Assembly (NCBI GenBank): GCA_021202635.1
Contig: JAJQCQ010000080.1
Span: forward strand, 1-64,000
DNA from: Lachnospiraceae bacterium
Lineage (GTDB): Bacteria; Bacillota; Clostridia; Lachnospirales; Lachnospiraceae
Length of the DNA stretch: 64,000 nt
Direction of reading: 5' to 3'
A program made the translations under genes and the position numbers. Below, piece after piece: positions 45,150 through 53,906 of this stretch (positions within the stretch are counted from its first letter, which is position 1; each line of letters opens with the position of its first letter). Under the pieces are notes generated by a model that saw nothing but the letters and a program-made list of their open reading frames with translations, had not been told where the DNA came from and searched no databases.

Positions 45150-46151
45150 CTAGATTTTTTTCACCGTCTGTCCTTCCAGTAAGCTGCCCGCAACCGTATG
45201 AATCGTAGGAGCAGTCAGCATCGGACGTTCGATCTCCGCAATCAGGCTTTCCGCAGCAATCCTTCCGAGGGCTTCCATATCCTGCCGGACGGTCGTCAGT
45301 CTTGGTTCGCTGTACTGGAGTGCACGGATACCGTCATAACCGGCTACCGAAATATCCTCCGGAACCCGTAAGCCTCTGGCCCGAATCGCATTAATCCCGC
45401 CAAACGCGGCCACATCATCGGGATACAGGATGCAGGTTGGCGGTTCTCTCAGAGAGAGGAATTCCTCTGTCTTTTCGTAGGCAAGCTGCCGATCCCGGTA
45501 CAGCCCGGCCTGTACATATTCGTCAGGAATAGCCGCTCCATATTCTTCCATACTGCGATAGTAGGAAGCCAGCCGCTGCCTGGTAACCCGCCCTTCATCC
45601 CCATGGATATAGGCAATCTTCCGGTGGCCCTGACCTAAAATATAATTCATCAGCTGCGTCATCCCGCTCGTATTGTCGGAAACCACTGCCGTGCGATTGT
45701 CAGCAATGTAGTCCACCGTAACCACCTTCACGCTGCTCTGCAGCAATTCCAGGATCTTCGGATTTGAATAATCAAAACAGGCAATCGCCACTCCGTCAAA
45801 TCCCCGATACTGTGCGCGCTCTACATAGGGCATGTCCGATGAGGTTGTATTCAGAAACGTGATATCAAATCCTCTGGACTCCGCAGTGATTTTCAGGCTC
45901 TCCAGCACCTCGGAGAAGAAATCATGTGTAAGGCCGCTATGCGCCGCATCCTCAAAGAGGACACCAATGTTGTAGCTGCGATTCGTCTTGAGATAGCGGG
46001 CAGACATATTCGGGAGATATCCCATCCGGTCCGCCGTCTCTCTCACCTGTCTTTTGGTTTTCTCACCAATGTCACGGTGATCACTCAATGCTTTACTGAC
46101 AGTCGCTACAGATACTCCGCAGGCTGCCGCAATTTCCTTCATGGAAACCAT
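45150..46151 (-). CDS. LacI-family regulator of the CUT1/CE2 cluster
   Basis: The 333-residue protein has a LacI helix-turn-helix (MKEIAAACGVSVATVSKALS, about 4-23) and an effector-binding domain starting NIGVLFEDAAH. It lies upstream of the binding protein, permease and CE2 genes on the same strand. Its own promoter carries an inverted repeat at the start site, so autorepression is likely. The ligand is inferred to be a sugar from the imported oligosaccharide. Confidence 0.9.
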   Translation of the reverse strand: MVSMKEIAAACGVSVATVSKALSDHRDIGEKTKRQVRETADRMGYLPNMSARYLKTNRSYNIGVLFEDAAHSGLTHDFFSEVLESLKITAESRGFDITFLNTTSSDMPYVERAQYRGFDGVAIACFDYSNPKILELLQSSVKVVTVDYIADNRTAVVSDNTSGMTQLMNYILGQGHRKIAYIHGDEGRVTRQRLASYYRSMEEYGAAIPDEYVQAGLYRDRQLAYEKTEEFLSLREPPTCILYPDDVAAFGGINAIRARGLRVPEDISVAGYDGIRALQYSEPRLTTVRQDMEALGRIAAESLIAEIERPMLTAPTIHTVAGSLLEGQTVKKI

Positions 46152-46183
46152 GCTTTTCTCCTTCGCTTGTCGAATCTGTCTTT

Positions 46184-46203
46184 ACTTAAACGATTTCTTA
46201 AGT
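46184..46203 (-). promoter_or_regulatory. Operator candidate for the second LacI protein
   Basis: ACTTAAACGATTTCTTAAGT is an inverted repeat with six-base arms (ACTTAA/TTAAGT) and a central CG-containing spacer like LacI-family sites. It begins two bases past the -10 and so overlaps the expected start of transcription. Confidence 0.65.
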
Positions 46204-46205
46204 AC

Positions 46206-46234
46206 ATTAAACAGCATTTCGTCTATTTTGTCAA
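46206..46234 (-). promoter_or_regulatory. Promoter of the second LacI gene
   Basis: Minus strand TTGACA (46234-46229), 17-base spacer, TTTAAT (46211-46206). It leaves a leader of about 50 bases. Confidence 0.75.
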
Positions 46235-46343
46235 CAACTATTTTGATCTTTTTTATCTTTTGGTTATTATGCACTTTTTTGTCTCGTTATTTTTGTGTGT
46301 TTTTCCTTTTTCTCTTTTCGTATTTTCGAAATTCCGATTTTCA

Positions 46344-46410
46344 GCTGCGAAAAATGAAGGGACAGAGCCAGGCTTTTTCTAAAACGTTTTCTTTTCCGCA
46401 GCCCTGTGCA
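46344..46410 (-). repeat. Possible diverged copy of the structured element
   Basis: GCTGCG (46344-46349) can pair with CGCAGC (46396-46401), followed by CCTGTGCAAT, similar to the CCTGCACATAAAA end of copy C. It is weaker than the other copies. Together with the hairpin at 46413 and copy B it fills the gap upstream of the LacI promoter. Confidence 0.35.
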
Positions 46411-46412
46411 AT

Positions 46413-46440
46413 CGGATAGGGGAGTTCTCTCTCCCCTATC
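46413..46440. terminator. Perfect 11-bp stem-loop
   Basis: GGATAGGGGAG (46413-46423) pairs with CTCCCCTATCC (46430-46440), loop TTCTCT. No T-run is adjacent. It stands between two structured elements. Confidence 0.5.
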
Positions 46441-46444
46441 CGCC

Positions 46445-46503
46445 TGCGCAAGCCGGGTGCGGCTTTAGCCGCAAAACTCCTTACACGGCTCTGTGCATAA
46501 AAA
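46445..46503 (-). repeat. Structured post-terminator element, copy B
   Basis: GCGCA pairs with TGTGC, GCCGGGT with ACACGGC, and an inner GCGGC/GCCGC hairpin lies within; GCATAAAA follows. This is the clearest example of the architecture shared with 13749 and 62586. It lies just past the terminator of the GNAT gene. Confidence 0.6.
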
Positions 46504-46529
46504 AAGGAGATGTCATCCCTGACATCCCC
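46499..46529 (-). terminator. Intrinsic terminator of the murB-whiA-Crh-GNAT genes
   Basis: On the minus strand GGGGATGTCA pairs with TGACATCTCC around GGGA and is followed by seven T. It lies 20 bases past the GNAT stop. Confidence 0.85.
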
Positions 46530-46549
46530 TTATCTGACTTGCCGTCCAG

Positions 46550-47053
46550 TTATTTTACCCGTTTTACGATTTCACGGTAATTCGCCCCAAAAAGGGAACG
46601 ATATACCTGCTCACATTCCTCAAATCGCAGCTCCGGCTGTGTGGAAAGCAATTCCATACAGACCCCGCCCTGGTCGATGCAGATCCCCGTCTCGTACAAA
46701 CCGTTATACAGAAAGAAAGCTCTTGCACCTTCGTCCTGTTCCTCCGTTTCCAGAAAAAACGGGCGGTCATCATACAGCTCCCGAATCAGTTCCAGTGCTG
46801 CACTTCCGAGGCCCTGCCCCCGATATTTTTCAGCAATTACAAAATAATCGAGCAAAACCAGTTTTTCTCCATATGCCAGTATTGCAAACCCGATTGGTTT
46901 TCTCTCTTCTCTGATCAGAAGAATCTCCATCTCCCCCATGGCAGTCCTGCGCTCTATCAGTGCAAACTCCTGCCGCTGCTGCGGCGGAAAAGTCTTCTGA
47001 TACAGCTCCAGGATGAATTTCTTATCCAGGCTGCCTGCCGTACAAATATCCAT
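46550..47053 (-). CDS. GNAT-family N-acetyltransferase
   Basis: The 167-residue protein has the acetyl-CoA-binding motif A pattern YRGQGLGSAALE near residues 78-90 and the flanking strands of the GNAT fold. The acceptor is unknown. It lies 13 bases after the Crh-like gene and before a strong terminator, so it is probably the last gene of that transcript. Confidence 0.85.
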   Translation of the reverse strand: MDICTAGSLDKKFILELYQKTFPPQQRQEFALIERRTAMGEMEILLIREERKPIGFAILAYGEKLVLLDYFVIAEKYRGQGLGSAALELIRELYDDRPFFLETEEQDEGARAFFLYNGLYETGICIDQGGVCMELLSTQPELRFEECEQVYRSLFGANYREIVKRVK

Positions 47054-47066
47054 ACCTGCTACCCGC

Positions 47067-47324
47067 TCAATTTGTTTTGCTCAGATACTCTTCTATGTTA
47101 TTCACAGCTTCCAGCTCATCGGTGCCATCCGCGGTAACCAGAACCTTATCCCCCGTGTCGAGCCCCAGCGTCATCATGCCCATGATGCTTTTCGCATTGA
47201 CATTTCTTCCATTGCTCTCGAGATGAATCTCGCTCTCATACTGGCTCGCCACCTGCACCAGCATAGCGATTGGTCTGGCTTCCAGTCCGCTCGGAAGCTG
47301 AATCGTGATTTCTTTTTTTGTCAT
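47067..47324 (-). CDS. HPr-like protein with Glu15, Crh type
   Basis: The 85-residue protein has the HPr fold. The phosphotransfer site GLHARP reads GLEARP, so His15 is Glu15 and it cannot carry phosphate from enzyme I. Ser46 in AKSIMGMM is kept. Bacillus Crh has Gln15 with Ser46, so this protein probably acts in Ser46-dependent carbon regulation, not sugar transport. The position after whiA is the usual Crh locus. The start has AGGAGG upstream. Confidence 0.88.
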   Translation of the reverse strand: MTKKEITIQLPSGLEARPIAMLVQVASQYESEIHLESNGRNVNAKSIMGMMTLGLDTGDKVLVTADGTDELEAVNNIEEYLSKTN

Positions 47325-47382
47325 AATATTTCCTCCTTAATCTTGTCCCGGTCCTCACCGAAAACCAGAGACTCAGGCCGGG

Positions 47383-47403
47383 CCATTGCGCAGCGATTCA
47401 TAT
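47383..47403. repeat. Partial CCATCGC-type palindromic element
   Basis: CCATTGCGCAGCGATTCATATG resembles the CCATCGC..AGCGATT....ATGG core with one change (quoted here in two parts: CCATTGCGCAGCGATT and CATATG). It lies between whiA and the Crh-like gene. Confidence 0.4.
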
Positions 47404-48361
47404 GCAAGACCCTCCTTTTTTCTTTCTTACCTGCTGCGCCAGCTGGCTGAGTTTCCTCAGTCTGTGGTTCACGCCAGACTTACTGATGGGAGGTGCCAGC
47501 ATCTCCCCCAGCTCCGCTAACGAAGCGTCTGGATTCGCCAGCCGCAATCTGGCAATCTGCGCAAGGTGTGGTGGAAGCTGTTCAAAACCCACGGTATCCC
47601 GCAGACAGCGAATATCTTCCATCTGACGTACAGACGCATTTACAGTCTTGTTGATATTGGCGGCCTCACAGTTCACCTTGCGGTTGACGGAATTTCTCAT
47701 TTCCCGGACGATCCGGATATTCTCCAGGTTCATCAGCGAGACATGTGCCCCCATAATATTCAGCATATCAACGATCTGGGCTCCTTCCTTAATATATACA
47801 ATGTAGTGGCTTTTACGCTGTACAATTTTGGCATCCGGCCCAAAGGAACGAATCAGTATCTGAAGCTGCCCCGCATGCTCACTGGATGAACAGACAATCT
47901 CGAAATGGTACGATTTTTTCAGGATTGCTGATCGAACCGGAGCAAAGAAACGCTCCCCGGATATAAGCTCTGCGGCAGCAGGGCTGCTGCACCAGAATCG
48001 AATCTGCCTGCGCCGCATCTGTCCGGTGTCCGTCCGGAGTCACCATTTTCAGAGCGGAAAGCACCTTAAGTGCCGCTTCTGTATTTTTCACCAGAACCGT
48101 ATAGACCCGATCGCTCTTTTTTTCATTTCTATGTATATGCGCTGAGACATCAACACTTATATTAAATGTTTTTTGTAATAATGTAAAGCTTTTTCTTGCT
48201 ACTAAAAGGTTTTCGGTACGAATTTTTATCGCACAGAAGCCTTTTCCGGCAAAAACTTCCCCTGCCATACCGATGATCGCGGCCAGCTCTGCCAGATTGC
48301 AATGGCGCGCCGGCGCGATCTGCGCGGAGAGCTCCTGCCGCACATCCTGAGAAAATGACAT
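47398..48361 (-). pseudogene. whiA: WhiA sporulation/division regulator, frameshifted
   Basis: Two overlapping frames together give one WhiA. The N-terminal part (48361 to about 47919) holds the LAGLIDADG-like domain from MSFSQDVRQEL to RGAFLCSGSISNPEK. The C-terminal part (about 47914 to 47398) holds SYHFEIVCSSSEHAGQL and the helix-turn-helix ending RKLSQLAQQVRKK. The junction is a run of six T on the plus strand (47914-47919); five would restore PEK-SYHFE and give 320 residues, normal for WhiA. It is either a real one-base insertion, slippage at the run, or a sequence error. Its place between murB and a Crh-like gene is usual. Confidence 0.85.
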
Positions 48362-48396
48362 CGCATCTCACCTCTCAACCGAAACCAGAATCCCGC

Positions 48397-49380
48397 TCAG
48401 CCAAAACCATCTTCCGGATGAGCCGGATGCCCACAGCTGCCCGGGTTTCCATCCTCATCGAACACTCCCAGCATCCGGATCTCCGGCTCCAGGGTCACAC
48501 CAGACGCTTCATATACCCGGGCGCGCACATCCGCAATCAGCTTCCGGACATCTGCGGCCGTCGCGCCGCCTCGATTGACCACGAAACCGCAATGCTTTTC
48601 CGATACCTGCGCTCCCCCGACCGTATAGCCCCGCAGGCCGGCATCCATAATCAGCTTTCCCGCAAAAAAGCCCTCCGGCCGCTTGAAGGTACTGCCTGCG
48701 CTTGGCAGCTCCAACGGCTGTTTTTGCACGCGCTGCCGTTTTAATTCCTCCATGCGGACGCGAATTGCCTCCGTTTCTCCACATGCAAGCGTAATCCTTG
48801 CGCCAAGCACAATCCACCCGTTCGCAGGCACGGCGCTTTGCCGGTATCCCAGCGCCAGCTCCGGCACCGGTATCTCCCGAATCTCTCCTGACCGGTCCAG
48901 AACCGTTGCGGAAATCAGCACATCCTTCATCTCGCCGCCATAGGCACCGGCATTCATGACAACCGCACCGCCCAGCGTCCCCGGGATCCCGGAGGCAAAT
49001 TCAAATCCCGTCAGGCCGGCCTCCAGGGCACGCTTCGCGATCACAGAGAGCATCGCGCCGGACTGCGCCCGAATCGTACTCCCGCCCGTGCCCGGAGCAG
49101 AAATCGTTATCTCACTGAAATTCTTATAAAGCTGCAGCACCAGCCCCCGGTATCCCTGATCTGATACCAGCAGATTGCTCCCGTTGCCGATCACGTAAAA
49201 CGGATACTCCTCCTCCCGGCAGAGCTGTACAATCCTCTGCACACCTTCCGCAGTCGTTGGTGCAGCAAAATAATCCGCCGGACCTCCGATGTGAAAGGTG
49301 GTATGCTTTTTCATACTCTCCTGTTCAAAAATGCAATCTTCCCCGGCTGCTTCCCGCAGCAACGTTCTCATATCTGGCAT
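48397..49380 (-). CDS. murB: UDP-N-acetylenolpyruvoylglucosamine reductase MurB
   Basis: The 327-residue FAD enzyme reduces UDP-GlcNAc-enolpyruvate to UDP-MurNAc in peptidoglycan synthesis. FAD-binding motifs YVIGNGSNLL and SGIPGTLGGAVVMNAGAYGGE are visible, as are the proton-donor Ser in AGSTFKRP and the C-terminal Glu in LEPEIRMLG. The start was set at the ATG at 49380, with GGAGGA six bases upstream. It lies 35 bases before whiA; rapZ and mgfK (yvcK), often found between them, are absent. Confidence 0.95.
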   Translation of the reverse strand: MPDMRTLLREAAGEDCIFEQESMKKHTTFHIGGPADYFAAPTTAEGVQRIVQLCREEEYPFYVIGNGSNLLVSDQGYRGLVLQLYKNFSEITISAPGTGGSTIRAQSGAMLSVIAKRALEAGLTGFEFASGIPGTLGGAVVMNAGAYGGEMKDVLISATVLDRSGEIREIPVPELALGYRQSAVPANGWIVLGARITLACGETEAIRVRMEELKRQRVQKQPLELPSAGSTFKRPEGFFAGKLIMDAGLRGYTVGGAQVSEKHCGFVVNRGGATAADVRKLIADVRARVYEASGVTLEPEIRMLGVFDEDGNPGSCGHPAHPEDGFG

Positions 49381-49420
49381 GAAATCCTCCAAACCCGTAA
49401 CTGTTCCGTCCTGTTACCTG

Positions 49421-50623
49421 TCACCTCAATGATTCTTTTCCTTCCGCAGCCATTCCGGACAACACTTCGCTGACCCGGATGCTTTCTACCGCTTCGCGAA
49501 GCTGCTCCGGCGGAAGGACCAGCGCAAAGCGCACATAGCCTTCTCCGAGGGAACCAAAGCTGCTTCCCGGCGTGCAGATCACGCCGGACTTTTCCATCAG
49601 AGTCAGACAGAAGCCGGCGGAGTTCGTATAGCCCTCCGGCAGCCGCGCCCACACAAACATCGTTCCCTCGCTGTCCGGCACATCCCAGCCGATCGAGCGT
49701 AAGCCCCCGCACAAAGCCTGGTTGCGCTCCTCATACCGCTTACACTGGTCCAGCACACTGTCAAACGGCCCGTTCAGCGCGGCAATCGCGCCATACTGCA
49801 CTGGCAGAAAGGTGCCGTAGTCATACTGGCTTCGAATCGCCCGGAATCTGCGGATGACCTCCGCGTTGCCAACCGCGAAGGAAACACGCGCGCCCGTATA
49901 GTTAAAGGTTTTCGAAAGAGAATAAAACTCAATCCCGACTTCCTTTGCTCCCTCATATGACAGAAACGAGCCGCACGTTCTTCCTCCGTAAACGATATCC
50001 GAATATGCACTGTCATGCAATACTATAATATGATATTTTTTCGCAAAAGAGATCAGCTCCCGGTAGAAGGAATCCGGAGCCACGCGGCAGATCGGGTTGG
50101 CCGGATAGCTCACCACCATCAGCTTCGCCCGCCGTGCTACTTCTTCCGGAATATCCGAAAATCTGGGCAGAAATCCATTTTCCTCATAAAGCGGATACTC
50201 CCAGAGCTCGGCATCGCACAGCTGCGGTCCGATACCAAAGATCGGATACCCCGGATTCGGCACCAGCACCAGGTCGCCGGGGTTGCAGAGCGTCCACGCC
50301 AGATGCGTCATCCCCTCCTGTGAACCGTAAAGCTCCATAATCTCATTTTTTTCAAGCGTCACCCCAAAACGGCGCTCATAAAACCCCTGCAGCGCTTCAA
50401 TCAGCTCCGGCAGCTCCACCAGAGAGTATTTGTAATTTTCCGGGTTCTTCGCGGCCTCACAGACCGCATCCATGATATGCTGCGGCGGCGCGAAATCCGG
50501 TGTCCCCACAGAAAGGTTCCAGACCTTTCTGCCCTGCCGCAGCAGCTCATTTTTTTTCGCATTCAGAGCCGCAAAGATGCCCTCTTCCATGTGTTCCGCT
50601 TTGTCAGAAAATGTAAAATCCAT
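49421..50623 (-). CDS. PLP-dependent class I/II aminotransferase
   Basis: The 400-residue enzyme shows the PLP lysine in SLSKTFNYTGAR, the Asp in HDSAYSDIVYGG, the Asn in SYPANPICRVAP and the substrate-carboxylate Arg near FALVLP. Size and motifs suit the aspartate/LL-diaminopimelate aminotransferase group; the exact substrate is uncertain. AGGAGG precedes the start. It is encoded between the GtrA-YfhO fusion and murB on the same strand. Confidence 0.9.
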   Translation of the reverse strand: MDFTFSDKAEHMEEGIFAALNAKKNELLRQGRKVWNLSVGTPDFAPPQHIMDAVCEAAKNPENYKYSLVELPELIEALQGFYERRFGVTLEKNEIMELYGSQEGMTHLAWTLCNPGDLVLVPNPGYPIFGIGPQLCDAELWEYPLYEENGFLPRFSDIPEEVARRAKLMVVSYPANPICRVAPDSFYRELISFAKKYHIIVLHDSAYSDIVYGGRTCGSFLSYEGAKEVGIEFYSLSKTFNYTGARVSFAVGNAEVIRRFRAIRSQYDYGTFLPVQYGAIAALNGPFDSVLDQCKRYEERNQALCGGLRSIGWDVPDSEGTMFVWARLPEGYTNSAGFCLTLMEKSGVICTPGSSFGSLGEGYVRFALVLPPEQLREAVESIRVSEVLSGMAAEGKESLR

Positions 50624-50657
50624 TTCTTTTTTCCTCCTGCCAGTGTTTCATATTCAA

Positions 50658-53600
50658 TCAGGCCGCTTTCCTGCGCATTCCTTTTCTGCGCTTTCTGTCC
50701 ATCGTTCCCCACGCACAGGTTCCCAGAAACAGCGCCACAGAGACAAATGTAATGCCGGTTCCAGGCCACAGTCCGGATGGCGTATAGTTCATCTCAATCG
50801 AATGCGACCCCTCTGTCAGATGCACGCCAATCAGAGCGCCTCCCACGCAGGAGAATTCCGTCTCTTCCCCATCTACCAGAATCGTCCATCCTTCGTCATA
50901 TGGAATGGTCAGCAGCAGCGTTCCTTCTTCCTTTACATCAATGTCACCTGTGACATGATTGCTGTCCACGGAAAGATTCTCCAGCTGACTCTCGGCAAGC
51001 GCATCGACCACTTCCTGATACGCTTCATTTGAACAGGTATAAATCTCCGCGCGCACGGTCGTCTGCGTCTCCTTCAGCGTCACCGTAAAGTCCGCCAGGT
51101 CACTCTCCTCCGAGCCGTTAATCACATACAGATGGTCGGTATACGTCGAATACGTCTTCGAGTATTCCGGCGTATTCAGCTCAATTTTTTCCACACGCGT
51201 ATCAATGCACATGTAGACCTGTTTGTTCTCCGGAATCTTGATCGCGTAATTTTCCCCGTCCGCCATGTCAATGTAGCGGTCCAGCACATAGATCGCGTCA
51301 TGACCGGTTGCCAGCTCTACAAAGCTGTTCTGGATATCCAGCGGCTCGCCGGAGCTGGTATCCCACTCCAGAATGGCGTCGTCCACCATAAATCCCAGGG
51401 AAAGCGCGTTGGTATTCTCATACAAGGTCAGTTCCCCATCCTCAGCTACCTTCTCGAACTGATAAAAGGTATCGGAAATTCCGGACGGTGTCGCCACATA
51501 TTTGATACCAAAAACATCATTCATCAGCTTCGTCACCCCGAGGTACCCGTTTTTGTTCGTCCGCGCTTCAATCCCCAGCGCGTCACAGAAATCAACGACG
51601 GAGCTTTGCATGGTCGAATTAAACATGACCATCGAATTGCCGCCCACAAACATCGTCACATTCCGCATTCTCTGCCGATCGACCTCACTGCGGTAAAAGC
51701 CATCTTCCTCCTCATCCAGTTCTGAGATCAGTGCCTGGTAGGAGGTCTGATCGGCGAGATAAATGCTCCTTGTGACACTCCCGTTCTCCGAAATACCGTA
51801 AATTGCATTCGCCGCACACTCCACAAACAGAACACAGGCCAACGCCGCGCTGAATGTCGAAGGCTTCAGACGATTCGCGTACCTTCCTATTAATAAGAAG
51901 CCAAAATAGAAAACCAGCAGGCCGATCGAGATCAGGAAAAGGTAGCCTTCCAGCTCCTGCTCCGGATCCAGGTAGCGCGCGATCAGGAAAGCCACCGGCA
52001 CAGCCACCGCGAACAGAAGCTCCGGCAGCCAGTAATTTTTCAAATGCCCGAGGGCGTCATATGCCATCACCAGAAGGATGGCAATGTAAAGAAAGGCGAA
52101 GCGGTTCGGCAGGCCGTTCTGCTGATGGAAGCCATGCCAGATATAATTGAGAATATTGCAGGCAAACGAAAACAGCAGCAGCGCACAAAGTCCATAATGT
52201 GCCAGCCGCTCCCGCAGGCGGATGTCCCGGTCGAACAGATACAGCACCGCCAACAGAACCGTCGCCACACCGCAGTATACATTCAGTCCGACCTGCGTGC
52301 TGGAGATCGTCACCGGCTCCATAAAAGCCATGTGATTCTCCAGAAGCTCCGCCAGACTCTCATAAAACTTCACAACCGTCGGGAAGGAATTCCCTTCCAT
52401 GGATTCTGAAGCAGTCAGACCCAGGTAGGCAGGGATCAGCACCAAAGCTGCCATTCCGCCCGCAAGCAGCGAATGCCAGGCAAATGTCAGGCAGCTCCTG
52501 CCCAGATCACGCCCAAAGCTGCCGGACGCTTCCTCCCCGGAACGGGATCCGTACTCCCCTGTCTGGGCAATCCAGCGCACCAGAAAGTACAGGCAGGAAA
52601 ACAGGCAGAGCATAAAACCAATATAATAATTGCACCAGAGGCCATAAAACAGAGCCAGACAATAAAATTTCCCGTTTCCGCCTTTGACAATCCGTTCAAT
52701 GCCGTACATGATCAGCGGCAGCATCGCGATGCTGTCCAGCCACATCAGGTTAAAATAATAGCCAATCACAAAATTACTCAGGCCAAACATCATACCGAAC
52801 ACAGCGGGAAGATACTTTCTCTGCGGGTCTCTCTTATGCAGATACCAGGAAAAGCATCCGCCGCAGAATGCGATCTTAACAAGAATCATCAGATCCATAA
52901 AGTCACAGACGTTCTGCGTCGGGATAAATGCCATCAGCAGGTTGAGCGGACTGGCCAGGTAATAGGCATACGTCGACCAGAAATTATAACCGAACCCGCC
53001 GGAAAAAGAATAAAGGAACGACTCACTGTCCGCCAGCTTTTCATGAAACACCGTATAGAACGGCAGGTACTGATGGAGAGAATCAATAATCAACAGCGTC
53101 TTGTCCCCGAACGGCCAGACGCCCATCAGGGCAAACCCGACCAGCGCTACCACCCCGGTCAGGAAAAATCCCGCCAGAAAATAATTGCGCGAAACGCTCG
53201 CTGCCGAGCGCTTCTTTTTCCCGGCGGCTTTTATTCTGCCAACGAAACGGTGCCTCCTGCCATCTGTGGAAGCACTTCCTTCCTCAGAAGCCGCTCCCGC
53301 AAAGGCTTCCTGCGGGGAATCGGTCAGAGCATCCGTCCCGGCCGTCTGGTTCGCCGCAGAGGAATCCTCCCTAAATACGACAAATTTGCTGATCAGGAAG
53401 TTCAGAATCAGAATCACGACCTGGATCAGCAGCTTCGAGACCATATTGGGCACAGCCCAGATGCAGACCAGGCACAGCACGCCGAACACTTCGATCAGCA
53501 TGGTCCCCAGCCGCATGCCTATGAAGCTGCCCGCCTCCCGGCACAGTTCCATAACGGAGCGCGTCCTGTGTTCAAAAACAAACAGTTTGTTCACCACATA

Positions 53601-53756
53601 GGCAAACAGAATCGCGAGCAATACCGCAATCGTATTCGCCACAGTGATATTAAAGCCCACCAGACACAGCAGATAATAGGAAATCAGATTGACTGCTGTC
53701 GTACAGCCTCCGAAAAAAATATACCGTACTGCCTGATTTTGAATTATTTTTTTCAT
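50658..53756 (-). CDS. GtrA-YfhO fusion membrane protein
   Basis: The protein of about 1032 residues has an N-terminal GtrA-like domain (four helices, about 1-125; AVRYIFFGGCTTAVNLISYY and VNKLFVF are typical). A low-complexity linker (about 130-190) follows. The rest is a YfhO-like polytopic glycosyltransferase region (about 195-700) and a C-terminal extracellular beta domain. In Bacillus and Listeria, YfhO-type proteins glycosylate lipoteichoic or wall teichoic acids with a GtrA-type flippase and a CsbB-type enzyme, so this fuses two steps. No CsbB-like gene is adjacent. Confidence 0.85.
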   Translation of the reverse strand: MKKIIQNQAVRYIFFGGCTTAVNLISYYLLCLVGFNITVANTIAVLLAILFAYVVNKLFVFEHRTRSVMELCREAGSFIGMRLGTMLIEVFGVLCLVCIWAVPNMVSKLLIQVVILILNFLISKFVVFREDSSAANQTAGTDALTDSPQEAFAGAASEEGSASTDGRRHRFVGRIKAAGKKKRSAASVSRNYFLAGFFLTGVVALVGFALMGVWPFGDKTLLIIDSLHQYLPFYTVFHEKLADSESFLYSFSGGFGYNFWSTYAYYLASPLNLLMAFIPTQNVCDFMDLMILVKIAFCGGCFSWYLHKRDPQRKYLPAVFGMMFGLSNFVIGYYFNLMWLDSIAMLPLIMYGIERIVKGGNGKFYCLALFYGLWCNYYIGFMLCLFSCLYFLVRWIAQTGEYGSRSGEEASGSFGRDLGRSCLTFAWHSLLAGGMAALVLIPAYLGLTASESMEGNSFPTVVKFYESLAELLENHMAFMEPVTISSTQVGLNVYCGVATVLLAVLYLFDRDIRLRERLAHYGLCALLLFSFACNILNYIWHGFHQQNGLPNRFAFLYIAILLVMAYDALGHLKNYWLPELLFAVAVPVAFLIARYLDPEQELEGYLFLISIGLLVFYFGFLLIGRYANRLKPSTFSAALACVLFVECAANAIYGISENGSVTRSIYLADQTSYQALISELDEEEDGFYRSEVDRQRMRNVTMFVGGNSMVMFNSTMQSSVVDFCDALGIEARTNKNGYLGVTKLMNDVFGIKYVATPSGISDTFYQFEKVAEDGELTLYENTNALSLGFMVDDAILEWDTSSGEPLDIQNSFVELATGHDAIYVLDRYIDMADGENYAIKIPENKQVYMCIDTRVEKIELNTPEYSKTYSTYTDHLYVINGSEESDLADFTVTLKETQTTVRAEIYTCSNEAYQEVVDALAESQLENLSVDSNHVTGDIDVKEEGTLLLTIPYDEGWTILVDGEETEFSCVGGALIGVHLTEGSHSIEMNYTPSGLWPGTGITFVSVALFLGTCAWGTMDRKRRKGMRRKAA

Positions 53757-53822
53757 AATACCTCGCATCCTTACACATTCACTTCTGCGCTTTTCTCCGC
53801 GCCGCAGGCTTATGTGACTGAC

Positions 53823-53880
53823 GGTTACTGCTCACGCCCCGACCACACACCTGCTGCGCAGGCAGGATGTGACCTGTAAC
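53823..53880. repeat. GGTCACA-type palindromic element, copy 3
   Basis: GTTACTGCTCAC pairs with GTGACCTGTAAC around a loop with its own CCTGC/GCAGG hairpin. The arm GTTACAGGTCACA, seen on the minus strand, is the same as in the marR leader at 11216. It lies between addA and the GtrA-YfhO gene. Confidence 0.6.
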
Positions 53881-53906
53881 GGCTGACGTTTCATCCGAAG
53901 TCCACA

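Noticed and set aside
47914-47919. Programmed translational frameshift in whiA
   Set aside because: Joining the frames needs a +1 shift, and the A-run shows no clear slippery-codon plus stimulator arrangement. WhiA is not known to need one. A sequence error or slippage in transcription is simpler.
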